Assembly (NCBI RefSeq): GCF_004363805.1
Contig: NZ_SNZP01000009.1
Span: forward strand, 1 to 64,000
Source of the DNA: Paludibacterium purpuratum
GTDB taxonomy: Bacteria > Pseudomonadota > Gammaproteobacteria > Burkholderiales > Chromobacteriaceae
Direction of reading: 5' to 3'
Length of the DNA: 64,000 nt
The position numbers and the translations under genes were made by a program. Positions within the stretch are counted from its first letter, which is position 1. Every line of letters starts with the position of its first letter. Under the pieces are notes generated by a model. It saw nothing but the letters and a program-made list of their open reading frames with translations. It was not told where the DNA came from and made no database searches. This document shows, one piece after another, positions 29,884-38,731 of this stretch.

Positions 29884-32219
29884 AATCACCGCGTCGGACC
29901 CTGCTGCTCGCCGTCTGGGCGTTGTCGATGCTGGCCGCCGTACTGGTGATCGCCCAGACCCGCTTCATCGCCGACCTGTCGGCCTTCATGCCCAAGGCGC
30001 CCAGTACCCGGCAGCAGATGCTGCTCGATCAGCTGCGCGACGGCGCGATCGCCCGCATCGTCCTTTTGGGCATCGAAGGCGGCGACAATGCCGAGCGCGC
30101 CCGGCTGTCGCGCGGCCTGGTCGACAAGCTCGCCGGCAACCCGCTGTTCTCCTCGATACAGAATGGCGATGCCGCCACCGCAGAACGCGATCAGCGCTAT
30201 TATTTCGACAACCGCTACTTGCTCAGCCCGGCGATCGATTCGCAGCGCTTCAGCGCGGCCGGCATGCATCAAGCCGTTGGCGACTTGATCGACGATATGT
30301 CCGGCGACGCCGGCTTGATCGTCAAACAGATTCTGCCGCGCGACCCGACCGGCGAAACGCTGCGCATCATCGACCAATTCGGCGGCGAAACACCGCCGCG
30401 CACCGACAATGGCATCTGGGTGTCGCGCGACGGCCAACGCGCCGTATTGATGGTGCAACTCACCGACTCGGGCTTGAATACCGACGCCCAGGCCCATGCG
30501 CTCGACACCATCCGCATGGCCTTCGATTCGCTACCAGGCCATCCGGCCGCCACTCGGCTGAAGATGAGCGGCACCAGTGTGTTGTCCGTCTCGGCGCGCA
30601 ACACCATTCAGGGCGAAGTCGGTCGTCTGGCCGTTGTCGGCACCGTGCTGGTGGTCTGTCTGCTGCTATTGATCTACCGCTCGGTGGTGCTGCTGCTACT
30701 GGGCCTGGTGCCGGTCGTCTCGGGCGCACTGGTCGGCATCGCCGCGGTCAGCCTCGGTTTCGGCCATGTACACGGGCTGACGCTGGGCTTCGGCACCACG
30801 CTGATCGGCGAGGCGGTCGACTACTCGATTTATCTATTCATGCAACGCGAAAACGGCAGTCACCCGGCCGGCTTCTGGCGCACGATCCGCTTGGGTGTGC
30901 TGACCTCGATCGCCGGCTTTGCCGCTTTGCTGTGCTCCAGCTTCCCCGGCCTATCGCAGTTGGGCCTGTACTCGATCAGCGGCCTGGTCACCGCCGCGCT
31001 GGTCACGCGCTACGTATTGCCCGTGCTCATGCCGGCCAACGCCCGCCTGAACGACCTGACCCCTATCGGTCTGCGACTACAACAGGCACTGGACTTCCTG
31101 ATGCGTATGCGCTGGCTGATGGTCGCCGCCGGTGCTTTGGCCGCGCTGGTGCTGGTCGTCAACCATCAAAGCCTCTGGAACCGCCAGCTGTCGGCGCTCA
31201 GTCCGATCTCCAAGGCGCAAAGTGCGCTCGACCTTCAACTGCGTGGCGACCTGGGCGGCAACGATATGCGCTACGTGGCAAGTTTCACCGCGCCGAACCA
31301 GGAAAGCGCGCTCGCCGAGGCGGAACGCGTCGACGCCGTGCTGCGCCCCTTGCAGCGCAATCAGGTTATCTGCGGCTTCCATTCGCCAAGCCAGATCCTG
31401 CCAAGCCTGGCCGCCCAGCGCGCACGCCAGGCCGCCTTGCCCGATGAGGCGCAGGCGCGCGGCAATCTGCAGCTTGGGCTCGCCGGCCTGCCGTTGTCGG
31501 CCGACAAACTCGACGGTTTCTTGACCGATCTGCGCGCAGCACGCCGCCAACCGCTACTGACGCGTGCCTCGCTCGCCGGCACCTCGTCCGGCATGCTGCT
31601 CGATTCGATGCTGATCAAGCGCACGAGCGGGTTTTTGGTGCTGATGCCGCTCAGCCCTTGCGGACAAGGCACGACCGACGACCGTCTCGACCTGAACCGC
31701 GTGAGCGCGGCCCTCGATGCCAACGGGCTCGGCCAAGTCACGGTGATCGATCTGTTGGAAGAAACCACCGGCATCTTCGACAGCTACACCCACGAGGCGC
31801 TGCTGCTGTCGTCGCTGGGCTGCCTGACCATCCTGCTACTACTGAGCCTTGCCTGCGGCCCGCGCCGCGCGATGCGCGTCGCGCTACCGCTGGCTTGCGC
31901 CGTACTGTGCGTGGTGGCGCTCCTACACGCCGGCGGTGTGCAATTGACGATCCTGCACCTAGTCGGGCTGTTGCTGGTCGTGGCCATCGGCTCCAATTAC
32001 GCACTGTTCTTCGTCAGCGACAGCGGCGGAGATCAACGCAAGATGGAAACTTCACTGGTCATCGCCAACCTGGCCACCGTCATGAGCTTCGGGCTCTTGG
32101 GCACGTCGAGCGTGCCGGTGCTGTCTTACATCGGCTCCACCGTGGCCATTGGCACCCTACTGGCGCTGGTCTTTTCCGCCGGGCTAACACGGATTCGCTC
32201 CCATGCGCGTCATCCATGA
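29880..32219 (+). CDS. MMPL/RND-family exporter of the polyene cluster
   Basis: A 779-residue inner-membrane transporter with two repeats, each of one transmembrane helix, a large periplasmic loop and five more helices. Transmembrane stretches include VGTVLVVCLLLLIYRSVVLL and LLSSLGCLTILLLLSLAC, and each half has a conserved region such as FGTTLIGEAVDYSIYLFM and GLLLVVAIGSNYALFFV, where an Asp in the first half (VDYS) is the usual proton-coupling residue. In xanthomonadin and aryl-polyene clusters the exporter moves the pigment to the outer membrane. Overlaps of 4 bp before and 17 bp after show tight coupling. Confidence 0.9.
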   Translation: MKSPRRTLLLAVWALSMLAAVLVIAQTRFIADLSAFMPKAPSTRQQMLLDQLRDGAIARIVLLGIEGGDNAERARLSRGLVDKLAGNPLFSSIQNGDAATAERDQRYYFDNRYLLSPAIDSQRFSAAGMHQAVGDLIDDMSGDAGLIVKQILPRDPTGETLRIIDQFGGETPPRTDNGIWVSRDGQRAVLMVQLTDSGLNTDAQAHALDTIRMAFDSLPGHPAATRLKMSGTSVLSVSARNTIQGEVGRLAVVGTVLVVCLLLLIYRSVVLLLLGLVPVVSGALVGIAAVSLGFGHVHGLTLGFGTTLIGEAVDYSIYLFMQRENGSHPAGFWRTIRLGVLTSIAGFAALLCSSFPGLSQLGLYSISGLVTAALVTRYVLPVLMPANARLNDLTPIGLRLQQALDFLMRMRWLMVAAGALAALVLVVNHQSLWNRQLSALSPISKAQSALDLQLRGDLGGNDMRYVASFTAPNQESALAEAERVDAVLRPLQRNQVICGFHSPSQILPSLAAQRARQAALPDEAQARGNLQLGLAGLPLSADKLDGFLTDLRAARRQPLLTRASLAGTSSGMLLDSMLIKRTSGFLVLMPLSPCGQGTTDDRLDLNRVSAALDANGLGQVTVIDLLEETTGIFDSYTHEALLLSSLGCLTILLLLSLACGPRRAMRVALPLACAVLCVVALLHAGGVQLTILHLVGLLLVVAIGSNYALFFVSDSGGDQRKMETSLVIANLATVMSFGLLGTSSVPVLSYIGSTVAIGTLLALVFSAGLTRIRSHARHP

Positions 32220-32883
32220 CTTAGCACACCCAGGCCAGCGGGCGACGCAGCTTTTGGTGCTGCTGCCGCCCGCCAAGGCGCGCCTCGAGGACCTGATCGA
32301 GCAAGGTTTCGTCGCCGCGGTACGCGCGCGGCAATTGCCGCTGGACATCGCGCTAGCCGAAGTCGGCTACCAACAAGTGATGGCGCAAAGCGTGGCATCC
32401 GACCTGCGCCGGCAATTGATTGCGCCCGCCAAAGCGCTGGGCTATACCGGCATTTGGCTGGCGGGTATTTCACTTGGCGGTTTCAATGCACTCGACTACG
32501 CCGCCTCGCACGCCGACGATCTGACCGGCATCAAGCTGATCGCCCCCTACCCCGGCACCGCCGACATTCTCAACGAGCTGGCGGCCGCGGGCGGGCCCGA
32601 GGCCTGGGCGCGCGACCCGGACGGCTCGCGTGCCGACGAGCGGCGCTGGTGGCACTGGCTATGGCGCGAATCGCAGCGCGGCGAGGCCGGTCTGCCGATC
32701 TGGCTCGGCCTCGGTCGAGCCGATCGTTTCGCCCGCGGTCAAGACATGCTGGCCACACTGACACCCGACGCGCGCCTGCGGCGCATCGACGGCGACCATA
32801 GTTGGCCGGTATGGCAAACCCTATGGCAGCATTGGTTGGATGACGGGCCTTTCGCCACCAGGGCCATGGAGCGCACACCGTGA
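32203..32883 (+). CDS. Alpha/beta-hydrolase within the polyene cluster
   Basis: A 226-residue soluble protein with the nucleophile elbow GISLGGFN (Ser nucleophile) and a C-terminal DGDHSWPVW, where the His is the expected third residue of the triad. An esterase or thioesterase acting on a polyene intermediate or on the final ester is plausible. The gene starts 17 bp inside the exporter gene and ends in a GTGA overlap with the deacetylase gene, so it is part of the operon. Function beyond the fold is inference. Confidence 0.75.
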   Translation: MRVIHDLAHPGQRATQLLVLLPPAKARLEDLIEQGFVAAVRARQLPLDIALAEVGYQQVMAQSVASDLRRQLIAPAKALGYTGIWLAGISLGGFNALDYAASHADDLTGIKLIAPYPGTADILNELAAAGGPEAWARDPDGSRADERRWWHWLWRESQRGEAGLPIWLGLGRADRFARGQDMLATLTPDARLRRIDGDHSWPVWQTLWQHWLDDGPFATRAMERTP

Positions 32884-33686
32884 TACGTTGGCAACTCTCC
32901 CCTTTCCTGCGGCTATGCCTGGCGCTGCACCTCTTGGCGCTGGCCGGGCTTTTCGCCCGCCCCTCGGCCTGGCCCTGGATCGCGGGCGCGCTCTTCGCGC
33001 TGCATGGCGTCATCGCCGCGGCCGGCCTGCTGCCGCGCTGCCGCCTGCTGGGCCGTAACCTGACACGGCTTCCGCACAGCGCCGCCGCGCGCGGCGAAGT
33101 CGCCATCACCATCGACGACGGCCCCGACCCGACAGTCACCCCCCAGGTGCTGGCCATTTTGCGTCGACACGGCGCGCGCGCCACCTTCTTCTGCATCGGC
33201 GAACAGGCAACACGCTATGCCGAGCTGTGTCATCAGGCCATTCGCGAAGGTCATGACATCGAGAACCATGGCCAACGCCATCGCAAGCACACCTCGCTGT
33301 TCGGCCCCGCCGGCTGGCGGCGAGAAGTCGGCGAAGGCCGAGCCACGCTCGCCGCCATTACCGGTCGTCAGCCGCGCTTTTACCGGGCGGTCGCCGGCCT
33401 GCGAAATCCCTTCCTCGACCCCTATTTACAACGATCCGGCCAGTTTCTTGCGAGCTGGACACGTCGAGGTTATGATACGCGGAACCCTAATCCCGATGCG
33501 GTTTTCGCCAAACTGACCTGCAATCTCGCGGCTGGAGATATCCTCCTGCTGCATGACGGCAACGCCGCTCGCACCCCCGATGGCCAGCCTGTGATTCTGG
33601 AAGTTCTACCGCGTATTCTGGATGAATTGGCTCTGCGCCGACTGAAACCCGTCACACTGCGTCAGGCTTGCGAAGATGCCCGATGA
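32880..33686 (+). CDS. NodB-type polysaccharide deacetylase family protein
   Basis: A 268-residue protein with two N-terminal hydrophobic segments (about residues 10-50) and a NodB homology domain. The catalytic motif 1 is intact (ITIDDGPDPTVTP). Motif 2, normally H(S/T)xxH, reads NHGQRHRKH, so two His remain for metal binding with altered spacing. Motif 3, usually RPPxG, is changed to RAVAGL. Motif 5 LLLHDGN is present. Such enzymes remove N-acetyl groups from hexosamines; in this place a sugar-linked polyene lipid could be the substrate. It starts with GTG overlapping the hydrolase stop. Confidence 0.75.
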   Translation: MIRWQLSPFLRLCLALHLLALAGLFARPSAWPWIAGALFALHGVIAAAGLLPRCRLLGRNLTRLPHSAAARGEVAITIDDGPDPTVTPQVLAILRRHGARATFFCIGEQATRYAELCHQAIREGHDIENHGQRHRKHTSLFGPAGWRREVGEGRATLAAITGRQPRFYRAVAGLRNPFLDPYLQRSGQFLASWTRRGYDTRNPNPDAVFAKLTCNLAAGDILLLHDGNAARTPDGQPVILEVLPRILDELALRRLKPVTLRQACEDAR

Positions 33687-33767
33687 CACGTTGCCGGTTA
33701 CCGTTGTTCGAAGCCTTGGATCGTGGCCCGCCGACGCCACGCCGTATCGACCTGCCATAAAGTCTTT

Positions 33768-34961
33768 ATGCTAGCTCTCAAACTCAGTGCCTATACCCTG
33801 ACCAGCGCGCTTGGCGCCGGCATCCTTCCCCACATAGACGCCCTGCGCCGTCAGCGTGGCGGCATCGTCCGCCAACATTGGGAAACCGTCGATTTCGAAT
33901 TCTGTATGGGCGAGGTCGCCGGCGTCGACGCCTTCGCTCTCCGCCCCGACCTGGCGCGCTTCGATTGCCGCAACAACCGCCTGGCGCAGTACGCTCTGGA
34001 GCAGGATGGCTTCGCCGACCGGGTACGCGCCGCCATCGACCGTTACGGTGCCGACCGGGTCGCCGTGATCCTCGGCTCCAGCACCTCGGGCATTCTCAGC
34101 TCCGAAGTCGCCTACCGTCACCGCGATCCGGCCAGCGGCCGACTGCCCGCCGAGCACCGCTACCGAGAAACCCACAACGCCTATTCGGTCGCCGACTTCG
34201 TGCGCCACTATTTCGGCCTGTCCGGTCCGGCCAGTGTCATTTCCACCGCCTGCTCGTCCAGCGCCAAAGTCTTCGGCGCGGCGCAACGCATGATCGAACT
34301 GGGCCTAGTGGACGCGGCACTGGTCGGCGGCATCGACACACTGTGCTTGACCACCATCTACGGCTTCTCCTCGTTGCAACTGGTCTCGCCCAATCCGTGT
34401 AAACCTTTCGACGCCCAGCGCGACGGCATCTCGATCGGCGAAGGCGCCGCCTATGCGCTGTTGGAGCGGCCCGATAGCAAGGCTACCGGCGGCATTCTGC
34501 TCACCGGCGTCGGCGAAACCAGCGATGCCTACCACATGTCCTCGCCGCATCCAGAAGGACTAGGCGCGCGCGCGGCCATGACCGCGGCCCTCGAACAAGC
34601 CGGTCTACAACCGGACGACATCGACTACATCAACCTGCACGGCACCGCGACGCCGAGCAACGACGCCGCCGAAGACGCGGCGGTCGATGCCGTGTTCGGT
34701 CGCGCCACGCCGTGCAGCTCGACCAAGGGCCACACCGGCCACACGCTGGGGGCGGCGGGCGGCATCGAGGCCATCATCTGCGCGCTGGCGCTCGACGGCG
34801 GCTTCATGCCCGGCGGCGTCGGCACCGAGGCACGCGACCCTCGCCTCCACTGCAACTACCTGCTGCAGACGGTCGAACGCCCCCTGCGCCACGTACTCAG
34901 CAATTCGTTCGGTTTCGGCGGCAGCAACTGCAGCCTGATTTTCTCTCGGGAGGCAGTATGA
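33768..34961 (+). CDS. 3-oxoacyl-ACP synthase, catalytic ketosynthase (ApeO type)
   Basis: A 397-residue FabF-like condensing enzyme. The catalytic triad is complete: Cys162 in STACSSSAK, His291 in LHGTATPSND and His325 in GHTGHTLGAAG, with Lys320 before it. It would extend the polyene by malonyl-ACP condensation together with the chain-length-factor-like partner encoded directly downstream, whose ATG overlaps its stop (ATGA). I use the ATG at 33768; an in-frame GTG at 33723 would add 15 residues without similarity to the family. An 81-bp gap precedes it, the widest in the forward row. Confidence 0.9.
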   Translation: MLALKLSAYTLTSALGAGILPHIDALRRQRGGIVRQHWETVDFEFCMGEVAGVDAFALRPDLARFDCRNNRLAQYALEQDGFADRVRAAIDRYGADRVAVILGSSTSGILSSEVAYRHRDPASGRLPAEHRYRETHNAYSVADFVRHYFGLSGPASVISTACSSSAKVFGAAQRMIELGLVDAALVGGIDTLCLTTIYGFSSLQLVSPNPCKPFDAQRDGISIGEGAAYALLERPDSKATGGILLTGVGETSDAYHMSSPHPEGLGARAAMTAALEQAGLQPDDIDYINLHGTATPSNDAAEDAAVDAVFGRATPCSSTKGHTGHTLGAAGGIEAIICALALDGGFMPGGVGTEARDPRLHCNYLLQTVERPLRHVLSNSFGFGGSNCSLIFSREAV

Positions 34962-35752
34962 GCATGGCACCCCTTTACATCGACGGCGTCAGCATCCTCG
35001 GGCCGGGACTGGCCAACTGGGAAGAGGCCGCCCGCATCCTCTGCGGCGAGCAGCCGATCGAATTGGCGCCGATCGTCGTCGCGGCGCCGGCATTATTACC
35101 GCCGACAGAGCGTCGCCGCGCCGGTATGGCCATCAAGCTGTCGATGGCTGTCGGCCTTGCCGCGGCCGATGCCGCCGGCATCGACCCGGCTTCGCTCGCC
35201 AACGTTTTTTCCTCGACGGGCGGCGATTGCGAAAACTGTCACAACATTCTGGAAACCCTGGCGTCGAGCGATCGCATGATCTCCCCGACCCGCTTTCATA
35301 ATTCGGTGCACAACGCGGCGGCCGGCTACTGGAGCATCGCCACCCACTGTACGGCCGCCTCCACCAGCCTCGCAGCCTACGACGCCACCTTCGGCGCAGG
35401 CCTGCTCGAAGCCGCCACCCAGGCGCTGGCCAGCGGCAAACCTTGCCTGCTCATTGCCTTCGATACCGCCTATCCGGAACCGCTTTACGCCTTGCGACCG
35501 ATTCCGTATCCGTTCGGTATCGGCATGGTGCTCAACCCCGCGCGTAGCGCCGCGAGCCTTGCCTCGCTACGCCTGGCGTTGACTCGCGATCCGGTCGAGC
35601 CGATGGACGACGCGCAACTGGAACATATTCGTCAACAGATTCCCGCCGCGCGCGGTCTGCCCTTACTGCGCGCCTTGGCGACCGGCACGGCCGGCCGCGT
35701 GGTGCTCGACTATCTCGACGACACGCGCCTGGCGCTCGAGGTCGGCGCATGA
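34958..35752 (+). CDS. Beta-ketoacyl synthase chain-length-factor-like protein (ApeC type)
   Basis: A 264-residue short ketosynthase-like protein of the Ketoacyl-synt_2 kind. It keeps a Cys at the usual position (Cys131 in HCTAASTSLAAYD) but ends before the two histidine motifs, so it cannot be a complete condensing enzyme. In aryl-polyene systems ApeC pairs with ApeO as a heterodimer that sets chain length. Coupled translation with the ketosynthase gene upstream and the dehydratase gene downstream (4 bp overlaps) supports this pairing. Confidence 0.87.
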   Translation: MSMAPLYIDGVSILGPGLANWEEAARILCGEQPIELAPIVVAAPALLPPTERRRAGMAIKLSMAVGLAAADAAGIDPASLANVFSSTGGDCENCHNILETLASSDRMISPTRFHNSVHNAAAGYWSIATHCTAASTSLAAYDATFGAGLLEAATQALASGKPCLLIAFDTAYPEPLYALRPIPYPFGIGMVLNPARSAASLASLRLALTRDPVEPMDDAQLEHIRQQIPAARGLPLLRALATGTAGRVVLDYLDDTRLALEVGA

Positions 35753-36195
35753 TCGACCGGGATTGGATCGCCGCGCGCATCCCGCACCATGGCGACATGT
35801 GCCTGCTGCATGCGGTTCGAGAATGGGACGATCAACACATTGTCTGCGCGGCCGTGAGCCATCTGGCCAGGGAGAACCCACTGCGCGCGAACGGCCGGCT
35901 GGGCATTGCCAACGCCATCGAATACGCGGCGCAGGCCATGGCGGTTCACGGCGCGCTGTTGAATGGCGCGAACGAGGCCCCCAAGGCGGGCTTTCTCGCC
36001 AGCGTGCGCGACGTGCGCTGGCATCGGCCGCGCCTGGACGATATCGGGCAGCCGCTGACCATCCGCGCCACCCGCCTGTCCGGCAACGACGTCAGTGTGC
36101 TGTATCAATTTGAAATCCATGCCGGCGAATTATTGGCAAGCGGCCGGGTCAGCGCCATCTTGGACGCCGCCGCCCTTGCCGGCAAAACCCTGTAA
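35749..36195 (+). CDS. Hotdog-fold dehydratase (ApeP type)
   Basis: A 148-residue hotdog protein. The N-terminal IPHHGDMCLLHAVREW corresponds to the ApeP/FabA-like motif IPHRGPMLLLD, and GIANAIEYAAQAMAVHG holds the conserved acidic residue helix. It is the second dehydratase expected in aryl-polyene synthesis, complementary to the small one at 28066-28362. The ATG overlaps the preceding stop by 4 bp. Confidence 0.87.
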   Translation: MIDRDWIAARIPHHGDMCLLHAVREWDDQHIVCAAVSHLARENPLRANGRLGIANAIEYAAQAMAVHGALLNGANEAPKAGFLASVRDVRWHRPRLDDIGQPLTIRATRLSGNDVSVLYQFEIHAGELLASGRVSAILDAAALAGKTL

Positions 36196-36209
36196 GAGTC
36201 CGACCTCCG

Positions 36210-36929
36210 ATGAAACGAGCATTGATCACCGGCGGTAGCGGCGCCATCGGCGCCGCCATCTGCCGACGTCTAGCCCACGATGGCTTTCATGTCATCGTCC
36301 ATGCCAATCGCCAACTCGCCGCCGCCACGGCGCTCTGCGCCGAATTGGCCGCAGAGGGCCTGTCGGCCGAAGCCGTACAATTCGATGTCGCCGACGCCGA
36401 GGCCACGCGCCAGAGCCTGGAAAACCTGCTGGCGGCCGGCGCCATCCAAGTGGTGGTCAACAACGCCGGCATCCACGACGATGCCGTCTTCCCCGGTATG
36501 CGGCCGGATCAATGGCATCGCGTCATCGACGTCTCGCTGCATGGATTTTTCAATGTCACCCAACCGCTGACCATGCCGATGATCCGCACCCGTTGGGGGC
36601 GCATCATCAATCTGTCCTCGGTCGCCGCACTGACCGGCAACCGCGGACAGACCAACTACGCCGCGGCAAAGGGGGCGCTGCATGGCGCCACCAAATCGCT
36701 GGCCATCGAACTGGCCAGCCGCGGCATCACCGTCAACGCCATTGCGCCGGGCATCATCGAATCGGATATGACCAAAGACACCTTCGGTGCGGAGCAGGTG
36801 GCACGCATGGTGCCGATGAACCGTGTGGGAAAACCGGAGGAAGTGGCAAGCCTGGTGGCCTTCTTGGCATCGAAAGAAGCCAGCTACATCACCGGCCAGA
36901 TCATTTCGATCAACGGCGGGATGATCTAA
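36210..36929 (+). CDS. 3-oxoacyl-ACP reductase (FabG-like, ApeQ type)
   Basis: A 239-residue short-chain dehydrogenase. It has the cofactor motif TGGSGAIGAAI, NNAGIHDD, catalytic Ser in NLSSVAAL and the YAAAK catalytic Tyr-Lys. It would reduce the 3-keto group after each condensation with NADPH. Last gene of the forward row; it converges on the second ketosynthase gene, with a REP-like palindrome between them. Confidence 0.92.
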   Translation: MKRALITGGSGAIGAAICRRLAHDGFHVIVHANRQLAAATALCAELAAEGLSAEAVQFDVADAEATRQSLENLLAAGAIQVVVNNAGIHDDAVFPGMRPDQWHRVIDVSLHGFFNVTQPLTMPMIRTRWGRIINLSSVAALTGNRGQTNYAAAKGALHGATKSLAIELASRGITVNAIAPGIIESDMTKDTFGAEQVARMVPMNRVGKPEEVASLVAFLASKEASYITGQIISINGGMI

Positions 36930-36938
36930 GAACGGCCG

Positions 36939-37000
36939 TAGGAGCAGCTTCCGCCGCGATTGGCCGCCGCAAGTAAATCGCGGCTAAAGCCGCTCCCACG
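36939..37000. repeat. REP-like inverted repeat between convergent genes
   Basis: Two copies of a REP-type sequence face each other: GTAGGAGCAGCTTCCGCCGCGAT at 36939-36961 and, inverted, ATCGCGGCTAAAGCCGCTCCCAC at 36978-37000. The second is a near-perfect palindromic REP of the GTGGGAGCGGCTTTAGCCGCGAT class known from Pseudomonas and Xanthomonas relatives. The pair can fold into one long hairpin and probably ends both convergent transcripts. Confidence 0.75.
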
Positions 37001-37007
37001 AGACAAG

Positions 37008-38258
37008 TCAACACCGTCGAGCCACCAGCGACACATTGCTGCCGCCGAAAGCGAAAGAGTTGGACATGATGGCCGACACCTCGCAACCGTGGCGCGCCGT
37101 CAGAGGAATGAAATCCAGATCGCAGCGCGGATCCGGCGTATCCAACGTAGCCGTCGGCGGCAGCGAACCGCTATTCATCGCCATCATACTGAGGACGAAT
37201 TCGAGAATACCGCTGGCGCCGATCAGGTGGCCATGCATCGATTTGGTGGAGCTGACTGCCAGACGCGTGGCGGCTTGGCCGAACACCGTTCGGATCGATT
37301 GCGCCTCGACCACGTCGCCGGCATCGGTGGCGGTGCCATGGGCATTCAGATACTGGATCTGTTCCGGTTCGAGCCCGGCCTGGGCCAACGCCTGACGCAT
37401 CGCCACCACCTGCTCCTCGCTCGACGGCGCGGTCAGATGCGCGGCGTCGCTACTGCAGCCATAACCGCAAAGCTCGCCAAACGCCGCGCGCTGCCGAATA
37501 GCCGCGCGCGCCTCGCTTTCCAGCACGATGGCCGCCGCGCCCTCGCCGAGCACGAACCCGCTGCGGTTCAGCGCGAATGGGCGGCAACTGCGCGCCGGAT
37601 CGGCAGCGTCGGGTTTGGCCATCACGCGCAAGGCGTTCCACGCCAACATCGCCCCCGGCGTCAACATGGCTTCGGTACCGACCACCACGGCGGCATCCAG
37701 ATAACCGTCGCGGATTGCCCGGAACGCCTCGCCGATCGCCACCGCGGAAGATGCGCAAGCCACCGAGTAGGTATTGCTCGGGCCGCGCAAGCCGTACTGC
37801 ATCGACACCGTCGCGGCGGCGGCATTGGCCATCATGCGCGGTACCGACAACGGATGCACCACGGTCGGACTACGATTGCCTTGGCCGTTTTGCAAAGTGT
37901 TATGCAGACGCGTATACAACGCGTCCACCGTTTGCGCCCCGCCAAAGCCGATGCCGACATAGACGCCGAAACGACGCGCACCGTCCGGGGAGGCCGCGAC
38001 GCCGGCATCGGCCAGCGCCTCTTTGGCGGCCACCAACGCGAATTGCGTCGCCCGATCGAGCTGCGCGTGGCAATTATCGAGCAACGAACGGGGATCGACC
38101 GCGGCCGGTGCAACCAGCACCTGCGGCAGCCACTTCGCGATCTCCGGCGTCGCCGGGCCGATCGCGCACCGTCCGGCCAACGCGGCGGCGAACGTGCTCA
38201 GCCGGTCGGCACCCAGGGGGCTGATGGCCCCCATGCCAGTGATCAGTACCTTGGTCAA
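37008..38258 (-). CDS. 3-oxoacyl-ACP synthase II-like ketosynthase (ApeR type)
   Basis: A 416-residue condensing enzyme with a complete triad: Cys168 in SVACASSAVA, His307 in NAHGTATDAGD and His344 in SMHGHLIGASG with Lys339 before it. In aryl-polyene clusters a second ketosynthase (ApeR) beside ApeO/ApeC is regular, probably for the first condensation on the aryl starter. The start codon directly follows the stop of the carrier-protein gene, so the two form a small operon on the opposite strand to the rest of the cluster. Confidence 0.9.
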   Translation of the reverse strand: MTKVLITGMGAISPLGADRLSTFAAALAGRCAIGPATPEIAKWLPQVLVAPAAVDPRSLLDNCHAQLDRATQFALVAAKEALADAGVAASPDGARRFGVYVGIGFGGAQTVDALYTRLHNTLQNGQGNRSPTVVHPLSVPRMMANAAAATVSMQYGLRGPSNTYSVACASSAVAIGEAFRAIRDGYLDAAVVVGTEAMLTPGAMLAWNALRVMAKPDAADPARSCRPFALNRSGFVLGEGAAAIVLESEARAAIRQRAAFGELCGYGCSSDAAHLTAPSSEEQVVAMRQALAQAGLEPEQIQYLNAHGTATDAGDVVEAQSIRTVFGQAATRLAVSSTKSMHGHLIGASGILEFVLSMMAMNSGSLPPTATLDTPDPRCDLDFIPLTARHGCEVSAIMSNSFAFGGSNVSLVARRC

Positions 38259-38537
38259 TTATTTGCTCGCTTGCAGATCGGACTCGGGCAATTCGCCGTT
38301 ATCATGCGCGCGGATGGCGCTTTCGATATCGGCCAACATGGCGGAAAAACTCATTTGCGCGTAGCGCATCGGATCGGGCAATTGAAACCCACAGCGATCT
38401 TCGATCTCAAACAGCATTTCCACCATATCGAGCGAGTCCAATTTCAAGTCGGAAACTTGCAGATCGGGCTTGTCAAACAGGGCAGTATCTTTGCCTTTAT
38501 TGTCTATCAGGTAGTTTTTAACGATATCTTCTAGCAT
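38259..38537 (-). CDS. Second acyl carrier protein of the polyene cluster
   Basis: A 92-residue carrier protein with the phosphopantetheine site LKLDSLDMVEML. GGA stands 6 bases ahead of the ATG at 38537. It is first in a two-gene operon with the ketosynthase and is divergent from the acyltransferase gene. A TATAAT (complement at 38581-38586) about 45 bases upstream is a fair -10 element. One of the two carriers in the cluster probably holds the starter and the other the extender, as shown for ApeE and ApeF. Confidence 0.9.
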   Translation of the reverse strand: MLEDIVKNYLIDNKGKDTALFDKPDLQVSDLKLDSLDMVEMLFEIEDRCGFQLPDPMRYAQMSFSAMLADIESAIRAHDNGELPESDLQASK

Positions 38538-38731
38538 GTAAATTCCAGCAGGAGTACGGGGGCCTATCACAATTTAAGGTATTATAAAGTAAAATTGTGC
38601 AAAAATGGTTGATGATGGTCTAGCTATACGCCCGGTTTGCACCCCGGTCGAATAGACTGTCGTCTTATCCCGAAACATAGAATGTCATTGGCTTTTCCCG
38701 CCATGCCGTGGTTGCCCGAAATCGAAATTTA

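Noticed and set aside
36960-38534. Forward 524-codon ORF
   Set aside because: Antisense to the ketosynthase and carrier-protein genes, which have complete catalytic motifs.
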